A stretch of 64,000 nucleotides of DNA from Enterococcus durans NBRC 100479 = LMG 10746 (GCF_001544215.1 NZ_BCQB01000008.1:1-64000); one strand, 5' to 3'; positions 8,784-18,233 are shown, counted from the stretch's first letter. Numbers and translations: made by a program. Notes: generated from the sequence alone by a model not told the origin.

Positions 8784-10424
8784 CTAGTTTTCTTTCCATC
8801 GGTTATAAGCTGTTTGATAGACTTCAAGATATTTTTCGATGCCCATCGACTCTACCGTTTTCTTAAAATCGTCCCATTTACTAAGCGGTTCGACTCCCGT
8901 AATGAATTTTGCTTCCATTTGTTCGATATAAGTCGATAAATCAGTTGCCGTTGCCGAAACTTGGTCATTTTCTTTCACTGTTAAATATAGAAGAGGAAAA
9001 GGAACTTTTGCAATATCGTTCATTTTCTCCTGTGTTTCCTTTGCTACCCACTCATCAAAACGAGTGTCTTTTTCTTCATCTGGTGCTGTTAAAAGTTTAT
9101 ATTCTCCAGTGTCGGTGACGATGTTCGGTGTAGTCAATCCGTATGCTGGCGTGATTTTTCCCCGTTCATCTTCCGTATTTTTCAGATCGATCCCTTTTGT
9201 GTACACGCGAACCTTCTCACCGGCAGCATTTTTCTGATATTCCCATAAAGAACCTTCTGGACCCTGTTCTAAATATTTCGATCCTTCCTCTGAATAAAAA
9301 TAATCTACCCAGCGCACAGAAGCTTCTGGCGAAGGATTCACTTTCGTCAATGCGAAAGTCCCTCGAGAAAGACGAGGACTTCCTGGAATCACTGCATCAG
9401 TTGACCACTCAGACGTCAAAGGCTGGAACATTGGGTCATTCAATGCTTCTATTTCCGTTCGGCCCGTGGTGAAGAAACTAAAGTAGTCGGAAAATATCCC
9501 TAGTTGATCATTCTGTCCCTTCGCTTTTTTCTGTTCATCCGATTGTCCATAGACTTCTTTGTCAAGTAACCCTTCGTTATAAAGTTTATTCATGAATGTC
9601 AAATAGCCTTTATAGTTTTCAGTGGTGGGTGTATAAATGACCTGATCATTATCGACTTGGATCCCTCTTGTCCTCAAACCAAAAGCCGCAAGCAACCAGA
9701 CTCTTGTTCCATTCATATCCACATCAGTTAGCGGAATCTCATCTGCTTTCCCATTCCCATTAGGATCTTCATTTTTAAAACGAAGGAGAAGTTCATAGAA
9801 TTCATCTATTGTCTTTGGCAGCTCCGTCACATTCAGCTTATCTAACCAAGTGCCGTTATACCACATTGGTCCTTGCCACCAAATCGATGTTGCATTTCTA
9901 GTGACCATCGGTAGAGAATAAACGTGTCCGTCTGGCGTCGTGATCGATTTCAATAAAGACGGGTCTTCTTGCGTCAATGCGTAAAAATTAGGCATTAGTT
10001 CTGGAGTTATGTATTCTTCTAAAGGAAGTAAAATCCCCTGTGAGCCGTAATCGATTTCCATAGCAGAAGTCAAAGAACCCGAGCCAGCCCCATAAACGAT
10101 ATCTGGCAAATCACCAGAAGCAAAAGCTAGATTCAAACGTGTACTGAAATCAGCTAGGGGCGGTGTCGTATATTTCAATGAGATCCCTGTTTTTTTCTGA
10201 TAATCTTTGAGCGTTGGCATATCTTCCCATTCTGCCAAACCAGCATTGGGTGCCATCAGATTCAATGTTAATTTTTGACCCTTTTTAATGATCGGAAACT
10301 GACCATCTGTATTCAATTCAGCTTTTGTTGTTTTTTCCGTATCCTTTTTGTCGGATTTTCCACAGGCACTTATTGCTGTAACACATAAAATAAGACAAAT
10401 GATCCGTATAACTTTCTTTTTCAT
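8784..10424 (-). CDS. Sugar ABC transporter solute-binding lipoprotein (LipO-like)
   Basis: 546 residues. The signal peptide MKKKVIRIICLILCVTAISAC ends in a lipobox with Cys21, so the protein is a membrane-anchored lipoprotein. The length and motifs (KKTGISLKYTTPP, LAFASGDLPDIVYG, GKADEIPLT) fit the large family-1 binding proteins paired with LplB/YtcP permeases, which take up oligosaccharides. GGAGG lies 8 bases before ATG. No dedicated ATPase lies in the cluster, so a shared MsmX-type ATPase encoded elsewhere is expected, as is usual for this family. Confidence 0.88.
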   Translation of the reverse strand: MKKKVIRIICLILCVTAISACGKSDKKDTEKTTKAELNTDGQFPIIKKGQKLTLNLMAPNAGLAEWEDMPTLKDYQKKTGISLKYTTPPLADFSTRLNLAFASGDLPDIVYGAGSGSLTSAMEIDYGSQGILLPLEEYITPELMPNFYALTQEDPSLLKSITTPDGHVYSLPMVTRNATSIWWQGPMWYNGTWLDKLNVTELPKTIDEFYELLLRFKNEDPNGNGKADEIPLTDVDMNGTRVWLLAAFGLRTRGIQVDNDQVIYTPTTENYKGYLTFMNKLYNEGLLDKEVYGQSDEQKKAKGQNDQLGIFSDYFSFFTTGRTEIEALNDPMFQPLTSEWSTDAVIPGSPRLSRGTFALTKVNPSPEASVRWVDYFYSEEGSKYLEQGPEGSLWEYQKNAAGEKVRVYTKGIDLKNTEDERGKITPAYGLTTPNIVTDTGEYKLLTAPDEEKDTRFDEWVAKETQEKMNDIAKVPFPLLYLTVKENDQVSATATDLSTYIEQMEAKFITGVEPLSKWDDFKKTVESMGIEKYLEVYQTAYNRWKEN

Positions 10425-10444
10425 AGTTTTATCCTCCCTCTTAG

Positions 10445-11359
10445 TTATCCTTTTATTGAACCTACCATCATCCCTTTGACAAAATATTTTTGCAAGAAAG
10501 GATAGACGATGATGACTGGTAACGTTGAAACAATCATGACACCATATTTGATCACTGCAGCTAATTGCTGTTTGCTATACAACATGTTCGCTGTGTCCGC
10601 ACTTATATTGCTTACTGTATTTGAAGACATATCTTGTAAAATCAAGATTTCACGTAATACCAATTGCAAAGGATACATTGATTTGTCTGAAAGATAGATC
10701 AATGCACTGAAAAAGCTGTTCCAATGACCAACACCATAAAACAAAGCCATTACAGCGATGATCGGTGTCGATAATGGTAAAACGATTTTTAGGAACAAAC
10801 GAAAATTAGAACAGCCATCCACGATAGCGGCTTCTTCCATCTCTCTAGGAATCGTTGTCTGAAAAAAAGTTCTTGTGACAACGACGTTATAGACCGATAC
10901 GCATCCCGGAATCACGAGAGCCCAAACTGTATTCAACATCCCTAAACTACGAATCAGCAGATAAGAAGGAATCAGCCCTCCAGAAAGAAACATCGTTACG
11001 AGCATAAAATTGGTAAATGCTTTTCTTCCATAGAAATCTTCCCTTGCCAAAGCATAGGCACAGGGCAATGTGACGAGAAGGTTGATCATCGTACCCAGCG
11101 AAGTGTAATAAATCGTGTTTAAATACCCTCGCCAAATATTGCTATTTCCCAACAACGTACGATAGCCTTCTAGAGTTACTCCCTTTGGAAATAGCCACAT
11201 CTCCCCCGAATTTACAAGGTGCGGGTTTGAAATAGAGACACTAACGATATAAATCAAGGGATAAAGCACGATCAATAACGCAATTGCTAAAAAAGTGTAT
11301 AGGACACCCAGGAATAATTTATCTGCTTTGGTATCTTTGATAAGAGTGGTTGTTTTCAT
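10445..11359 (-). CDS. Carbohydrate ABC permease (YtcP/MalG type)
   Basis: 304 residues with six hydrophobic segments and the EAA loop EEAAIVDGCSNFRLFLKIVLPLS, the ATPase-docking motif of binding-protein-dependent sugar permeases (CUT1). The C-terminal KYFVKGMMVGSIKG is typical of YtcP. It sits between the partner permease (17-base gap) and the lipoprotein (20-base gap), in the same operon. Confidence 0.9.
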   Translation of the reverse strand: MKTTTLIKDTKADKLFLGVLYTFLAIALLIVLYPLIYIVSVSISNPHLVNSGEMWLFPKGVTLEGYRTLLGNSNIWRGYLNTIYYTSLGTMINLLVTLPCAYALAREDFYGRKAFTNFMLVTMFLSGGLIPSYLLIRSLGMLNTVWALVIPGCVSVYNVVVTRTFFQTTIPREMEEAAIVDGCSNFRLFLKIVLPLSTPIIAVMALFYGVGHWNSFFSALIYLSDKSMYPLQLVLREILILQDMSSNTVSNISADTANMLYSKQQLAAVIKYGVMIVSTLPVIIVYPFLQKYFVKGMMVGSIKG

Positions 11360-11375
11360 CTTTTCACCTCCTTTT

Positions 11376-12329
11376 TTACAGCAGACTGGAATTACTCAAA
11401 CGTTTGGCAATGCTATTTACTGAAATCAGTAAAATGGAATTGATCACTGAATTAAAAAGTCCGACTGCAGATGCAAAACTATATTGAGCATCCAACAATC
11501 CCTGCTGATACACGAATGTTGCAATGACATTCGACGACTCCATGTTCAAGGGATTTTGCATTAGAATGACTTTTTCGAATCCTACCGACATCAAACTGAC
11601 AAAACTCATGATCAATAAAATGACCATCGTTGGCATGATCGTCGGCAAATTGATGTACCAAACTCTTTGCAACCTTGAAGCGCCATCGATCGTGGCAGCT
11701 TCGTGTAGTTGGGTATCGACACCAGATAAAGCGGCTAAATAAATGACAGAGCCCCATCCAGTGCCTTGCCATACACCTGATAAAACATAAATCGTTTTGA
11801 ACCATTTAGGATCAGTCATAAAGTTGATTCGTTGTAGCCCAACAAACTCCAACAAATGGTTGATCACCCCAGTTGAAGGAGATAAGAAAGCAATGATCAT
11901 CCCTACCATGACCACCACCGCAATAAAGTTGGGCGCATAAGTCACTGTTTGCGTGATTTTTTTAAACGGACCATCCTTGATTTCATTCAATGCTAAAGCC
12001 AAGATGATCGGAAGTGGAAACCCAACGATGAGGGAGTACACACTGATACCTAAAGTATTTTTGATTAGATCCCAAAAATAGTAGGATTCAAAAAAACGCT
12101 GAAAGTGTTTCAACCCAACCCAAGGACTACCTAATATACCAAGAGAAGGCATATAATCTTTAAAAGCAATGATGATCCCATACATCGGTCCGTAAGAGAA
12201 AATCAGGATCACCAGAAAAGCGGGCAAAACAAATAAATAAAGTTGTTGATTCTTTCTCAGTTTCAGTTTGAATTGCTGGAACTTTGTTTTTTTGTCTGTC
12301 GATGGTATCTGAGTATTTGGATAACCCAT
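11376..12329 (-). CDS. Carbohydrate ABC permease (LplB/MalF type)
   Basis: 317 residues with six transmembrane helices. Typical LplB features are YLFVLPAFLVILIFSYGPMYG near residue 30, FKDYMPSLGILGSPWVGLKHF, and the EAA loop HEAATIDGASRLQRVWYINLP. It is the first of the two permeases. AAGGAGG lies 7 bases before ATG, and a perfect cre match lies about 24 bases further upstream, implying repression by CcpA when preferred sugars are present. Confidence 0.9.
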   Translation of the reverse strand: MGYPNTQIPSTDKKTKFQQFKLKLRKNQQLYLFVLPAFLVILIFSYGPMYGIIIAFKDYMPSLGILGSPWVGLKHFQRFFESYYFWDLIKNTLGISVYSLIVGFPLPIILALALNEIKDGPFKKITQTVTYAPNFIAVVVMVGMIIAFLSPSTGVINHLLEFVGLQRINFMTDPKWFKTIYVLSGVWQGTGWGSVIYLAALSGVDTQLHEAATIDGASRLQRVWYINLPTIMPTMVILLIMSFVSLMSVGFEKVILMQNPLNMESSNVIATFVYQQGLLDAQYSFASAVGLFNSVINSILLISVNSIAKRLSNSSLL

Positions 12330-12352
12330 TGGTTAACCTCCTTTTTAAAAAT

Positions 12353-12367
12353 AGTTTGCGCTTTCAT
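12353..12367 (-). promoter_or_regulatory. Candidate cre site (CcpA operator)
   Basis: On the minus strand the 15 bases ATGAAAGCGCAAACT match the catabolite-responsive consensus WTGNAANCGNWNNCW at every position. It lies in the 115-bp gap between the GH29 gene and the permease genes, just ahead of the permease start. In this position it would block transcription of the transporter and the two downstream hydrolases. Confidence 0.7.
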
Positions 12368-12444
12368 TTTTATTTATTCTTTGTTATTCGAAGTCCGATT
12401 GCTCCGTTTACGGGACGTGTGATTTCACTGCTAAGTAGATGATA

Positions 12445-13725
12445 TTAGCCATCTATTTCATAGAATGACAGTTGCTTTTCTGTTGCTAGATCTACAACGA
12501 CTGTGTCTATACTCGCTTTGATTTCACTTAACTTGATAACAGATTGCGGTATTTCCAGAATGCTACGAAATGCGTAATATGTATTTTTTTCTTTATGCGA
12601 GGTAAAATACCATCCCTCAGTATTGTCACTCTGTTTTTTTTCTAGAGGTCGCGTATGATAGATCCCTTCACCATACCTTTGCAACCATTCACCGATTTCT
12701 TCTAAGATGGATGTTTCTTCCTTGGTGATCGTTCCTGCAGGAGTTGGCCCTACACCTAAAATCAAATTTCCGCCTTTACTGACAACATCAATCAGCATCT
12801 CAATCAATTCCTGACTTGTCTTGAACACGTCATTTGGCACGTATCCCCAGTCGTTTCCTATAGGTATGTTGCTTTCCCAAGGTTTTGAAGGAATCTCATC
12901 ATGCGCAGGTATTTTTCTTTCTGGCGTCACATAATTTTCGTGACGTCCCCCCATCATCCGATCTACAATGATCAATTCTGGTTGCGACTCACGGGCAATC
13001 TCTGCCAAACGGTCCATCTGTAAATCCTCTTTGCCTTGTCCACACCAACCAGCATCCAACCACAGAAAATCGATCGGTCCATAGTGAGTAGTGATCTCCT
13101 TTATTTGATGATGAACAAAAGAAACATATCTTTCCCACAGTTCAGGGTGCTTTTGTGTATCATAGCTGACATGCCGACCTTTGATAGTTGAATCATCTAA
13201 CCAATAAAAGGGCGAGTACCAATCAGCTTTAGAATAATAGGCACCTGTCGCTAACCCCGCAGATCGAAAAGCAGTGAAAACTTCTTTAAGCACATCTCTT
13301 TTAAAAGGGCTTAATTTACCTCCGATTTTGTACTCTGTTTCCAGTGTATTGTATAAATTGAAGCCATCATGATGCTTCGCTGTGAATAAACAATACCTAA
13401 AACCGGCCTTTTGACAAAGTTCCGCCCACTTTTCGGCGTTCAATTTTTTGGGGTTGAATTCCCTTATAAGTTGCCAATAATCCATTCGTAAATCTGCTAT
13501 ATTCTCTCGATAGGCTCTACCGGCTCGTGCCCATTCATCTTTTTCAGACAATTGCCAAGACTCCACGATACCTGCTTGCGCATATAGTCCATAGTGAAAA
13601 ATGACACCGAATTTCAAATCTTGGAACCAACTGAGACGTCGTTCCAGCATTTTTGTTTCTGGATAAATCTCTTCTTGTTCATCTCTATTTTTCGATTGTT
13701 CAATATCGCCTCGGATTTTTTCCAT
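12445..13725 (-). CDS. Alpha-L-fucosidase, glycoside hydrolase family 29
   Basis: 426 residues from ATG at 13725, preceded by GGAGAGG; the frame extends to a TTG at 13776 but without a ribosome site. GH29 landmarks are WFQDLKFGVIFHYGLYA, FTAKHHDGFNLY, GAYYSKADWY, and the nucleophile Asp in GPIDFLWLDAGWCG (residue 241 of the long frame), then NDWGYVPND and DVVSKGGNLILGVGP. It hydrolyses alpha-linked fucose. There is no signal peptide. It is the first gene of the minus-strand cluster, divergent from the DUF624 gene. Confidence 0.92.
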   Translation of the reverse strand: MEKIRGDIEQSKNRDEQEEIYPETKMLERRLSWFQDLKFGVIFHYGLYAQAGIVESWQLSEKDEWARAGRAYRENIADLRMDYWQLIREFNPKKLNAEKWAELCQKAGFRYCLFTAKHHDGFNLYNTLETEYKIGGKLSPFKRDVLKEVFTAFRSAGLATGAYYSKADWYSPFYWLDDSTIKGRHVSYDTQKHPELWERYVSFVHHQIKEITTHYGPIDFLWLDAGWCGQGKEDLQMDRLAEIARESQPELIIVDRMMGGRHENYVTPERKIPAHDEIPSKPWESNIPIGNDWGYVPNDVFKTSQELIEMLIDVVSKGGNLILGVGPTPAGTITKEETSILEEIGEWLQRYGEGIYHTRPLEKKQSDNTEGWYFTSHKEKNTYYAFRSILEIPQSVIKLSEIKASIDTVVVDLATEKQLSFYEIDG

Positions 13726-13806
13726 TACACACCTCTCCTTTGTTTTAAACCTACTGGGCAAAGACAGAAAAAACAATATGTAAAAAAAGCCAATGTGTAA
13801 TATCAG

Positions 13807-13822
13807 GAATACTATGGTATTC
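13807..13822. promoter_or_regulatory. Palindrome in the divergent promoter region
   Basis: GAATAC, four bases, GTATTC: a perfect 6-bp inverted repeat between the divergently transcribed GH29 and DUF624 genes. It is a candidate operator for the local AraC regulator, by position only. Confidence 0.35.
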
Positions 13823-13873
13823 GCAATTTTTTATAGTATCTTTTTAGTAAATAAACGTAGCAAGGAGGATCTT

Positions 13874-14509
13874 ATGCCTACATCTAACGCCTTTTATGAC
13901 CTATCTTATCGTTTTGGAACGTTCCTGATACTTTTGCTTAAACTGCAGTTTTTCTGGCTACTGACTCTCTTGAAAGGTGGGATCATTTTTGGCTTATTTC
14001 CAGCGACTGCTACCATCTTTCAAGTTTTTCTATTCCTTTTTACGAACAAAGAAGTGCCTCAAGAATTGGGCTCTTGGTATAAAAAAACGACTAACCGTCA
14101 GTTCAAGGTAATCAATCGATTAGGCTTCTTCTACAGCAGCATCCTGCTTTTTCTTTGGTTCGATCTACGAATAGCTGCACACTTTCTGCGCCATTCATTC
14201 GTTCATCTGAGTTTATTGCTCTTTGTATGTCTGTTCATTCTGGCAGGATTCTATCTTCTGCCTGTCTTTCTACGATACCAGCTAACATTTAGCCAATACT
14301 TCATACGTGTATTTCTCTTGATGTTCTTGAATCCTTTCCAAACATTAGCGATGGTTGTCAGTAGTATCCTCACCTCAGCACTTGTATTCTGGTGTCCTTT
14401 ATTCTGTTTCTTAGCTATCCCATTATTTTTGTTTCCAATCGGCTTTTTTACTTTTCAGGCGATGCAACGTGGAGAGAACCTTGCGAGGAACAAGACATGT
14501 ACAAAATGA
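13874..14509 (+). CDS. DUF624 (YesL-like) membrane protein
   Basis: About 211 residues from ATG at 13874, with AAGGAGG 7 bases upstream; the frame opens earlier at 13793. There are five to six hydrophobic helices. The N-terminus SNAFYDLSYRFGTFLILLLKLQFFWLLTLL followed by GLFPATATIFQV is characteristic of DUF624/YesL. This family commonly lies beside LplB/YtcP sugar transporters and membrane AraC regulators, as here, but its biochemical role is unknown. It overlaps the next gene by 13 bases. Confidence 0.8.
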   Translation: MPTSNAFYDLSYRFGTFLILLLKLQFFWLLTLLKGGIIFGLFPATATIFQVFLFLFTNKEVPQELGSWYKKTTNRQFKVINRLGFFYSSILLFLWFDLRIAAHFLRHSFVHLSLLLFVCLFILAGFYLLPVFLRYQLTFSQYFIRVFLLMFLNPFQTLAMVVSSILTSALVFWCPLFCFLAIPLFLFPIGFFTFQAMQRGENLARNKTCTK

Positions 14510-14979
14510 TTCGAATTTTTATTTTTTTACTCATTTCTTTCTTTTTGTTTTTCATTTGGCTAGGTAATGATCACCAAGAGACAATATCAAATAGGCAAAC
14601 AACTGCTACACTTTCGGGAAAGATCACGGATAAAGAAAGTGCCCAAAATTGTCTTGACTTAGTAAAAAAGAATTTAGCTGCAGCCACTGAAAAAAACCTT
14701 GAAGCTTATCTGGCTACTTTGTCTGACAAAGCGCAAGCAGACACAAAAAAAGAACTATCAAGTATTGATTCTTATGATCTACAACACGAGCTGATAGCTT
14801 TCAAGGTACTTGATCAACGGCCAGATTCTTTGTTTGTTGAAGCATTCCAGCGAACGAATAATCAAGGAACAACCCATTATCAAAACCATATCGCTCAAAT
14901 CCATTACACGTTTATGATTGAAGCAGGTGAATGGAAAATCACTGATGCCATCATTACCAATATCGAACAGATCGATTAA
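14497..14979 (+). CDS. Membrane-anchored hypothetical protein
   Basis: 160 residues from ATG at 14497, inside the end of the DUF624 gene (13-base overlap, suggesting coupled translation). A single N-terminal hydrophobic segment (MIRIFIFLLISFFLFFIWLG) has no lipobox. The extracellular part (NCLDLVKKNLAAATEKNLEAYLATLS ... HIAQIHYTFMIEAGEWKITDAIITNIEQ) looks like a small NTF2/SnoaL-type or DUF4878-like cone fold. I infer a sensory or accessory role for the glycan locus from position only. Confidence 0.6.
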   Translation: MYKMIRIFIFLLISFFLFFIWLGNDHQETISNRQTTATLSGKITDKESAQNCLDLVKKNLAAATEKNLEAYLATLSDKAQADTKKELSSIDSYDLQHELIAFKVLDQRPDSLFVEAFQRTNNQGTTHYQNHIAQIHYTFMIEAGEWKITDAIITNIEQID

Positions 14980-15045
14980 AAAACAGCTTTCCAGGGTTAG
15001 ACTGTCCTACTCAAGGACGTCAATCCATAGAAAGCTGCTTTTTGT
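14977..15045. terminator. Bidirectional terminator between convergent genes
   Basis: AAAAAACAGCTTTC pairs with GAAAGCTGCTTTTT, and the long loop contains a second imperfect stem (AGGGTTAGACTGTCCT / AGGACGTCAATCC). T-tracts lie on both sides. It serves the plus-strand pair and the minus-strand AraC gene. Confidence 0.8.
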
Positions 15046-15073
15046 TTTCATGTTCAAATAGTGCAAACACCGT

Positions 15074-17290
15074 TTATTTACGGTTCATTTCTCGATATTT
15101 ACCTGGTGTCATCCCGACGATCTGCCGGAATTTTCTTGTAAAATTAGAGATATCATAATACCCATTCTGTTGGATGATCACCTTGATGGGCAACTCAGTT
15201 TCTGCCAATTCTTGTTTTATTTTTCTAAAGCGCAACATTTGGATATATTTTGAAAAAGGCAGTCCGCTTTCTTTGCGGATCGAGCGACTGACAAAAGAAA
15301 CGGAAACAGAAAAAGCCGTAGCTGTTGATTCTAAACTAAGCTGTGCCGATTGGAAATTCTGCTGTAGATAGGCCAAGATTTGTTCTTCCAAACATTCCGG
15401 TTGTTTTTTTGGTATCTCGCCCATTTTTTTACAAATTCGTTCTGCTAGTTCGTTTAAAAAGTTTTCAAGTTCGATCAAACTTGAAAAATCAGGCAATTCT
15501 TCCAAGTGATGGAAAATCCCTTTACCAATGAGTTCATTTCCTATTTGGAGGATCGTATTAAGTAGATAGTATCCATATAACTTTTGCAGATTTTCTGATT
15601 TCAAGTTCAGTTCTCCATAAGATATCAGTTCTCTGATTGTTTCTAAAACGTGATCAAACTCTCCATTTTCAAGATAGTTCACTAATTTTAAACGGAGATC
15701 ACTAGGATACTCGATACTCAAAGCATTCTCTTTAGTAGTTAGTTCTGAATAGTAACGGATTGTTCCTTTCACATTCGGATAACGTAGCGCTGCTCGCGAT
15801 TCGATATAGGAACGGTTTAACTGACCAAGACTATGAACGATAGAGCCAACCCCGATCCGAATAGGTTGTGAACATCTTTCGGTAATCATTTGGACGAGTT
15901 CAGCCTGCTCGTCAAGAGATCCACACCCAATCGCGAAAACAAAGGTCTGATTTTCTATATTCTCGACTCCATAAGCACAATAGTTCTTTGTGATTGCTTC
16001 AGACCACTGATTATTTATTCGTTCTTTCGATTGATCCAACTGTTTGAGATCAATCGTTGCACTAAAATAATACTCCGTCGAAAACTTGATATGGACAGCT
16101 GTCAATAACTGCTCCAATTCGGAATCGATCACTAATTGACTGTTAAGTAAGCGCTGGAAAACTTGCTCCCTTGCATATGGGATCTGTAGCTGATTCTGAA
16201 TAGTCAATTTTTGGTGCGCAATGAGAAATTTTGCTAATGTATCAGAGACTTCTTTAAGTGAAGAAACCGTAAGTGTGGGGTCTTCTTGAAATTGCTGTGC
16301 TAAGTACTCGATTTTTTGAATAGGACGCAAGTTACGCATGCTAAACAAAACGACGATCACTAACCCCATAAACAAAATCACTAAGATCAAGACAATCATT
16401 TTGGTCTGAACTCGTTCGATCGTAAGCAATGCCGTTGTTGGATCAACAAGAGAAAGGAGCGAGAGATTCAAATAAGGATTCTTCAAACTTTGGATAAGAT
16501 ATCGTTTTTGCTTGATCTTCACATTTTCTTTTGTCATTAGTTTCTCTACGGAATAAGGCGTACTGAGAAAAGTATTCAGCTCCTCACTTTTCGTCTTTGT
16601 CACTAATTGATAGCTTTCATCGATGATATAGTTTAGATTTGTACTAGCAGGACTATAAGCATCGAGTACTTTAGTAAGAGTGTTCTTTTTGATTTCGTAG
16701 ATTGCGATACTATGTACGGTACCTTCCTTGTTTTGTATTGGAACAACATACAGATAGGAAGAAGATGGCAATTCCTCATCAGAAGCAATAGTGATAAACT
16801 TGGCATCAGTCGTAGCCAATTGTTCTTGTAGTCTCTTTTCCAGCTGATGATCGTTCTTAACTGTTTTTCTAAGAAACAGTTCCAGCGAGTAATTTCCTGA
16901 TGAGGAGTAAAGCATCTCGGGGCGGTCATTCCGATAATAGAGATAGACTTCCTCAACTAATTCACTAGTTATTTTGTATGTATGTAATATTGATTTGCCT
17001 TCTTTGATATAATACGGATGATCCAGCGAACTTAAAGCGAGTTGGCGATTGTCAGTGATCCGCTCCGTGAGATGTGCCAACTTCAAAAAGTTGCTCTCAA
17101 GCGAGTAATTGATCTGCATCATCTGATTTTTTGCCATCAAGCGCACTTGTTGTTCTGTACTTTCCGTTGCTGTAATATACCAGATCCACGAAACAGATAA
17201 AAATGGAAGTAAAAAAGCAACGAGATACGAGCCTAATATGCCTAGAAGTCTTCGAACATTGATTCTTTTTTGTTTAATCCTTCTGATCAA
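15074..17290 (-). CDS. Membrane-bound AraC family regulator (YesS-like)
   Basis: About 738 residues. It has TM1 near residues 22-45, an extracellular sensor region of about 250 residues, TM2 near 300-322 (MIVLILVILFMGLVIVVLF), a cytoplasmic linker, and a C-terminal AraC domain with two helix-turn-helices (LESTATAFSVSVSFVSRSIRKESG and NGYYDISNFTRKFRQIVGMTPGKYREM). The likely start is TTG at 17290, five bases after GGAGG; the upstream TTG at 17302 lies inside the ribosome site. This architecture senses an external sugar or lipoprotein state and activates adjacent LplB/YtcP operons. It probably controls the glycan cluster. Confidence 0.87.
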   Translation of the reverse strand: MIRRIKQKRINVRRLLGILGSYLVAFLLPFLSVSWIWYITATESTEQQVRLMAKNQMMQINYSLESNFLKLAHLTERITDNRQLALSSLDHPYYIKEGKSILHTYKITSELVEEVYLYYRNDRPEMLYSSSGNYSLELFLRKTVKNDHQLEKRLQEQLATTDAKFITIASDEELPSSSYLYVVPIQNKEGTVHSIAIYEIKKNTLTKVLDAYSPASTNLNYIIDESYQLVTKTKSEELNTFLSTPYSVEKLMTKENVKIKQKRYLIQSLKNPYLNLSLLSLVDPTTALLTIERVQTKMIVLILVILFMGLVIVVLFSMRNLRPIQKIEYLAQQFQEDPTLTVSSLKEVSDTLAKFLIAHQKLTIQNQLQIPYAREQVFQRLLNSQLVIDSELEQLLTAVHIKFSTEYYFSATIDLKQLDQSKERINNQWSEAITKNYCAYGVENIENQTFVFAIGCGSLDEQAELVQMITERCSQPIRIGVGSIVHSLGQLNRSYIESRAALRYPNVKGTIRYYSELTTKENALSIEYPSDLRLKLVNYLENGEFDHVLETIRELISYGELNLKSENLQKLYGYYLLNTILQIGNELIGKGIFHHLEELPDFSSLIELENFLNELAERICKKMGEIPKKQPECLEEQILAYLQQNFQSAQLSLESTATAFSVSVSFVSRSIRKESGLPFSKYIQMLRFRKIKQELAETELPIKVIIQQNGYYDISNFTRKFRQIVGMTPGKYREMNRK

Positions 17291-17302
17291 GTCCACCTCC
17301 AA

Positions 17303-17739
17303 CTTAGTTTATTGTTATAGTAGAATATCAAGCTACAAACTCTTCCTTCTATCTCTTCTATTCCAACATAAAAATAACGATTTAGCAATACAATATGGAA
17401 AGGATGAAAACATTATTAGGTATGAAAAAAAAACAAGTCCATCCTATGTATTTTCTATATTTAAATAACTCGAGTGATTATTTCTAAAAACCTATCACTA
17501 AATCAAAGCTACATCCAGACAAAAGACCGATTTTTAAAGTTTCGCCGAAGGGACGTTAGCATCAAGTTCATCCCTCTATTAGAACCAAGAGTGCTTTTTC
17601 TGATTTATATGTAAAATGCAATCCTTTTTTTCAATCATTTCTTCTTGATCTTTTGTTGCAAATTTTTTGATGTTTTTTTATGTGTTTCATAGTTGCTCTT
17701 TTTATACCATGCAAGCGTTATCCTAGTTCGATATATTCT
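17303..17739. other. Intergenic region without genes
   Basis: About 440 bases upstream of the AraC gene. I see only very short frames, and in particular no double-glycine bacteriocin precursor ahead of the immunity gene. Confidence 0.5.
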
Positions 17740-17768
17740 TTGACAGTTTCTACTTCGAGTGCTAGTCT
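17740..17768 (+). promoter_or_regulatory. Promoter of the immunity gene
   Basis: A perfect TTGACA (17740-17745), a 17-base spacer and TAGTCT (17763-17768) precede the immunity gene by about 30 bases. Confidence 0.65.
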
Positions 17769-17797
17769 TTAGTTATTCTAATAAGAGGTGACCTAAA

Positions 17798-18145
17798 ATG
17801 AGTTCCATTGAAAACAAAGCATTAAAGGATATTGTAGATTTATACTCCCTTTTGAGAGAACGCAAAGATCAGACACCAGAGATGCTGGATATCACTGATG
17901 TATTGCTAGAAGTATCAAAGAAATTGAAAACGACAAAAAATCCAGAAGCTTTGATTAACAGACTCGTCCAATATATTCGCAGTACTGCAATCAAAGGAAA
18001 AATCTATTTCCCACCAGAAGAAGAAAAAATCGTTATAAGTCTGAGTGCCATTGGAAAAAAAGCTGGTTTAAATGGATTATATATGGCAGATTTTTCAGAC
18101 AAGACACAATTTTATAATTGGACAGAACAGGTTCCTCGTCATTAA
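17798..18145 (+). CDS. Class II bacteriocin immunity protein (EntA_Immun)
   Basis: 115 residues of the enterocin-A immunity family: a charged four-helix-bundle cytoplasmic protein with the family core YFPPEEEKIVISLSAIGKKAGLNGLYMADFSDKTQFY at about 72-108. Such proteins protect the cell from pediocin-like bacteriocins that open the mannose PTS. AAGAGGTGA lies before ATG, with a good promoter upstream and a terminator downstream. No bacteriocin structural gene, transporter or regulator is next to it, so it is an orphan immunity gene. Confidence 0.9.
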   Translation: MSSIENKALKDIVDLYSLLRERKDQTPEMLDITDVLLEVSKKLKTTKNPEALINRLVQYIRSTAIKGKIYFPPEEEKIVISLSAIGKKAGLNGLYMADFSDKTQFYNWTEQVPRH

Positions 18146-18200
18146 AATAAGCAATTTCAGATTGATCTCTGAAATTTAAAAAACGATCAGCCATACGGAT

Positions 18201-18233
18201 GAGCAATTTCCATTAGAGAGATTGCTCTTTTTT
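18201..18233 (+). terminator. Terminator of the immunity gene
   Basis: GAGCAAT / ATTGCTC stem followed by TTTTTT. A second small stem, TTTCAGA / TCTGAAA, lies just upstream at about 18156-18176. Confidence 0.75.

Noticed and set aside
17303-17797. Bacteriocin precursor gene ahead of the immunity gene
   Set aside because: No short frame with a double-glycine leader or YGNGV-type motif is present on the plus strand.
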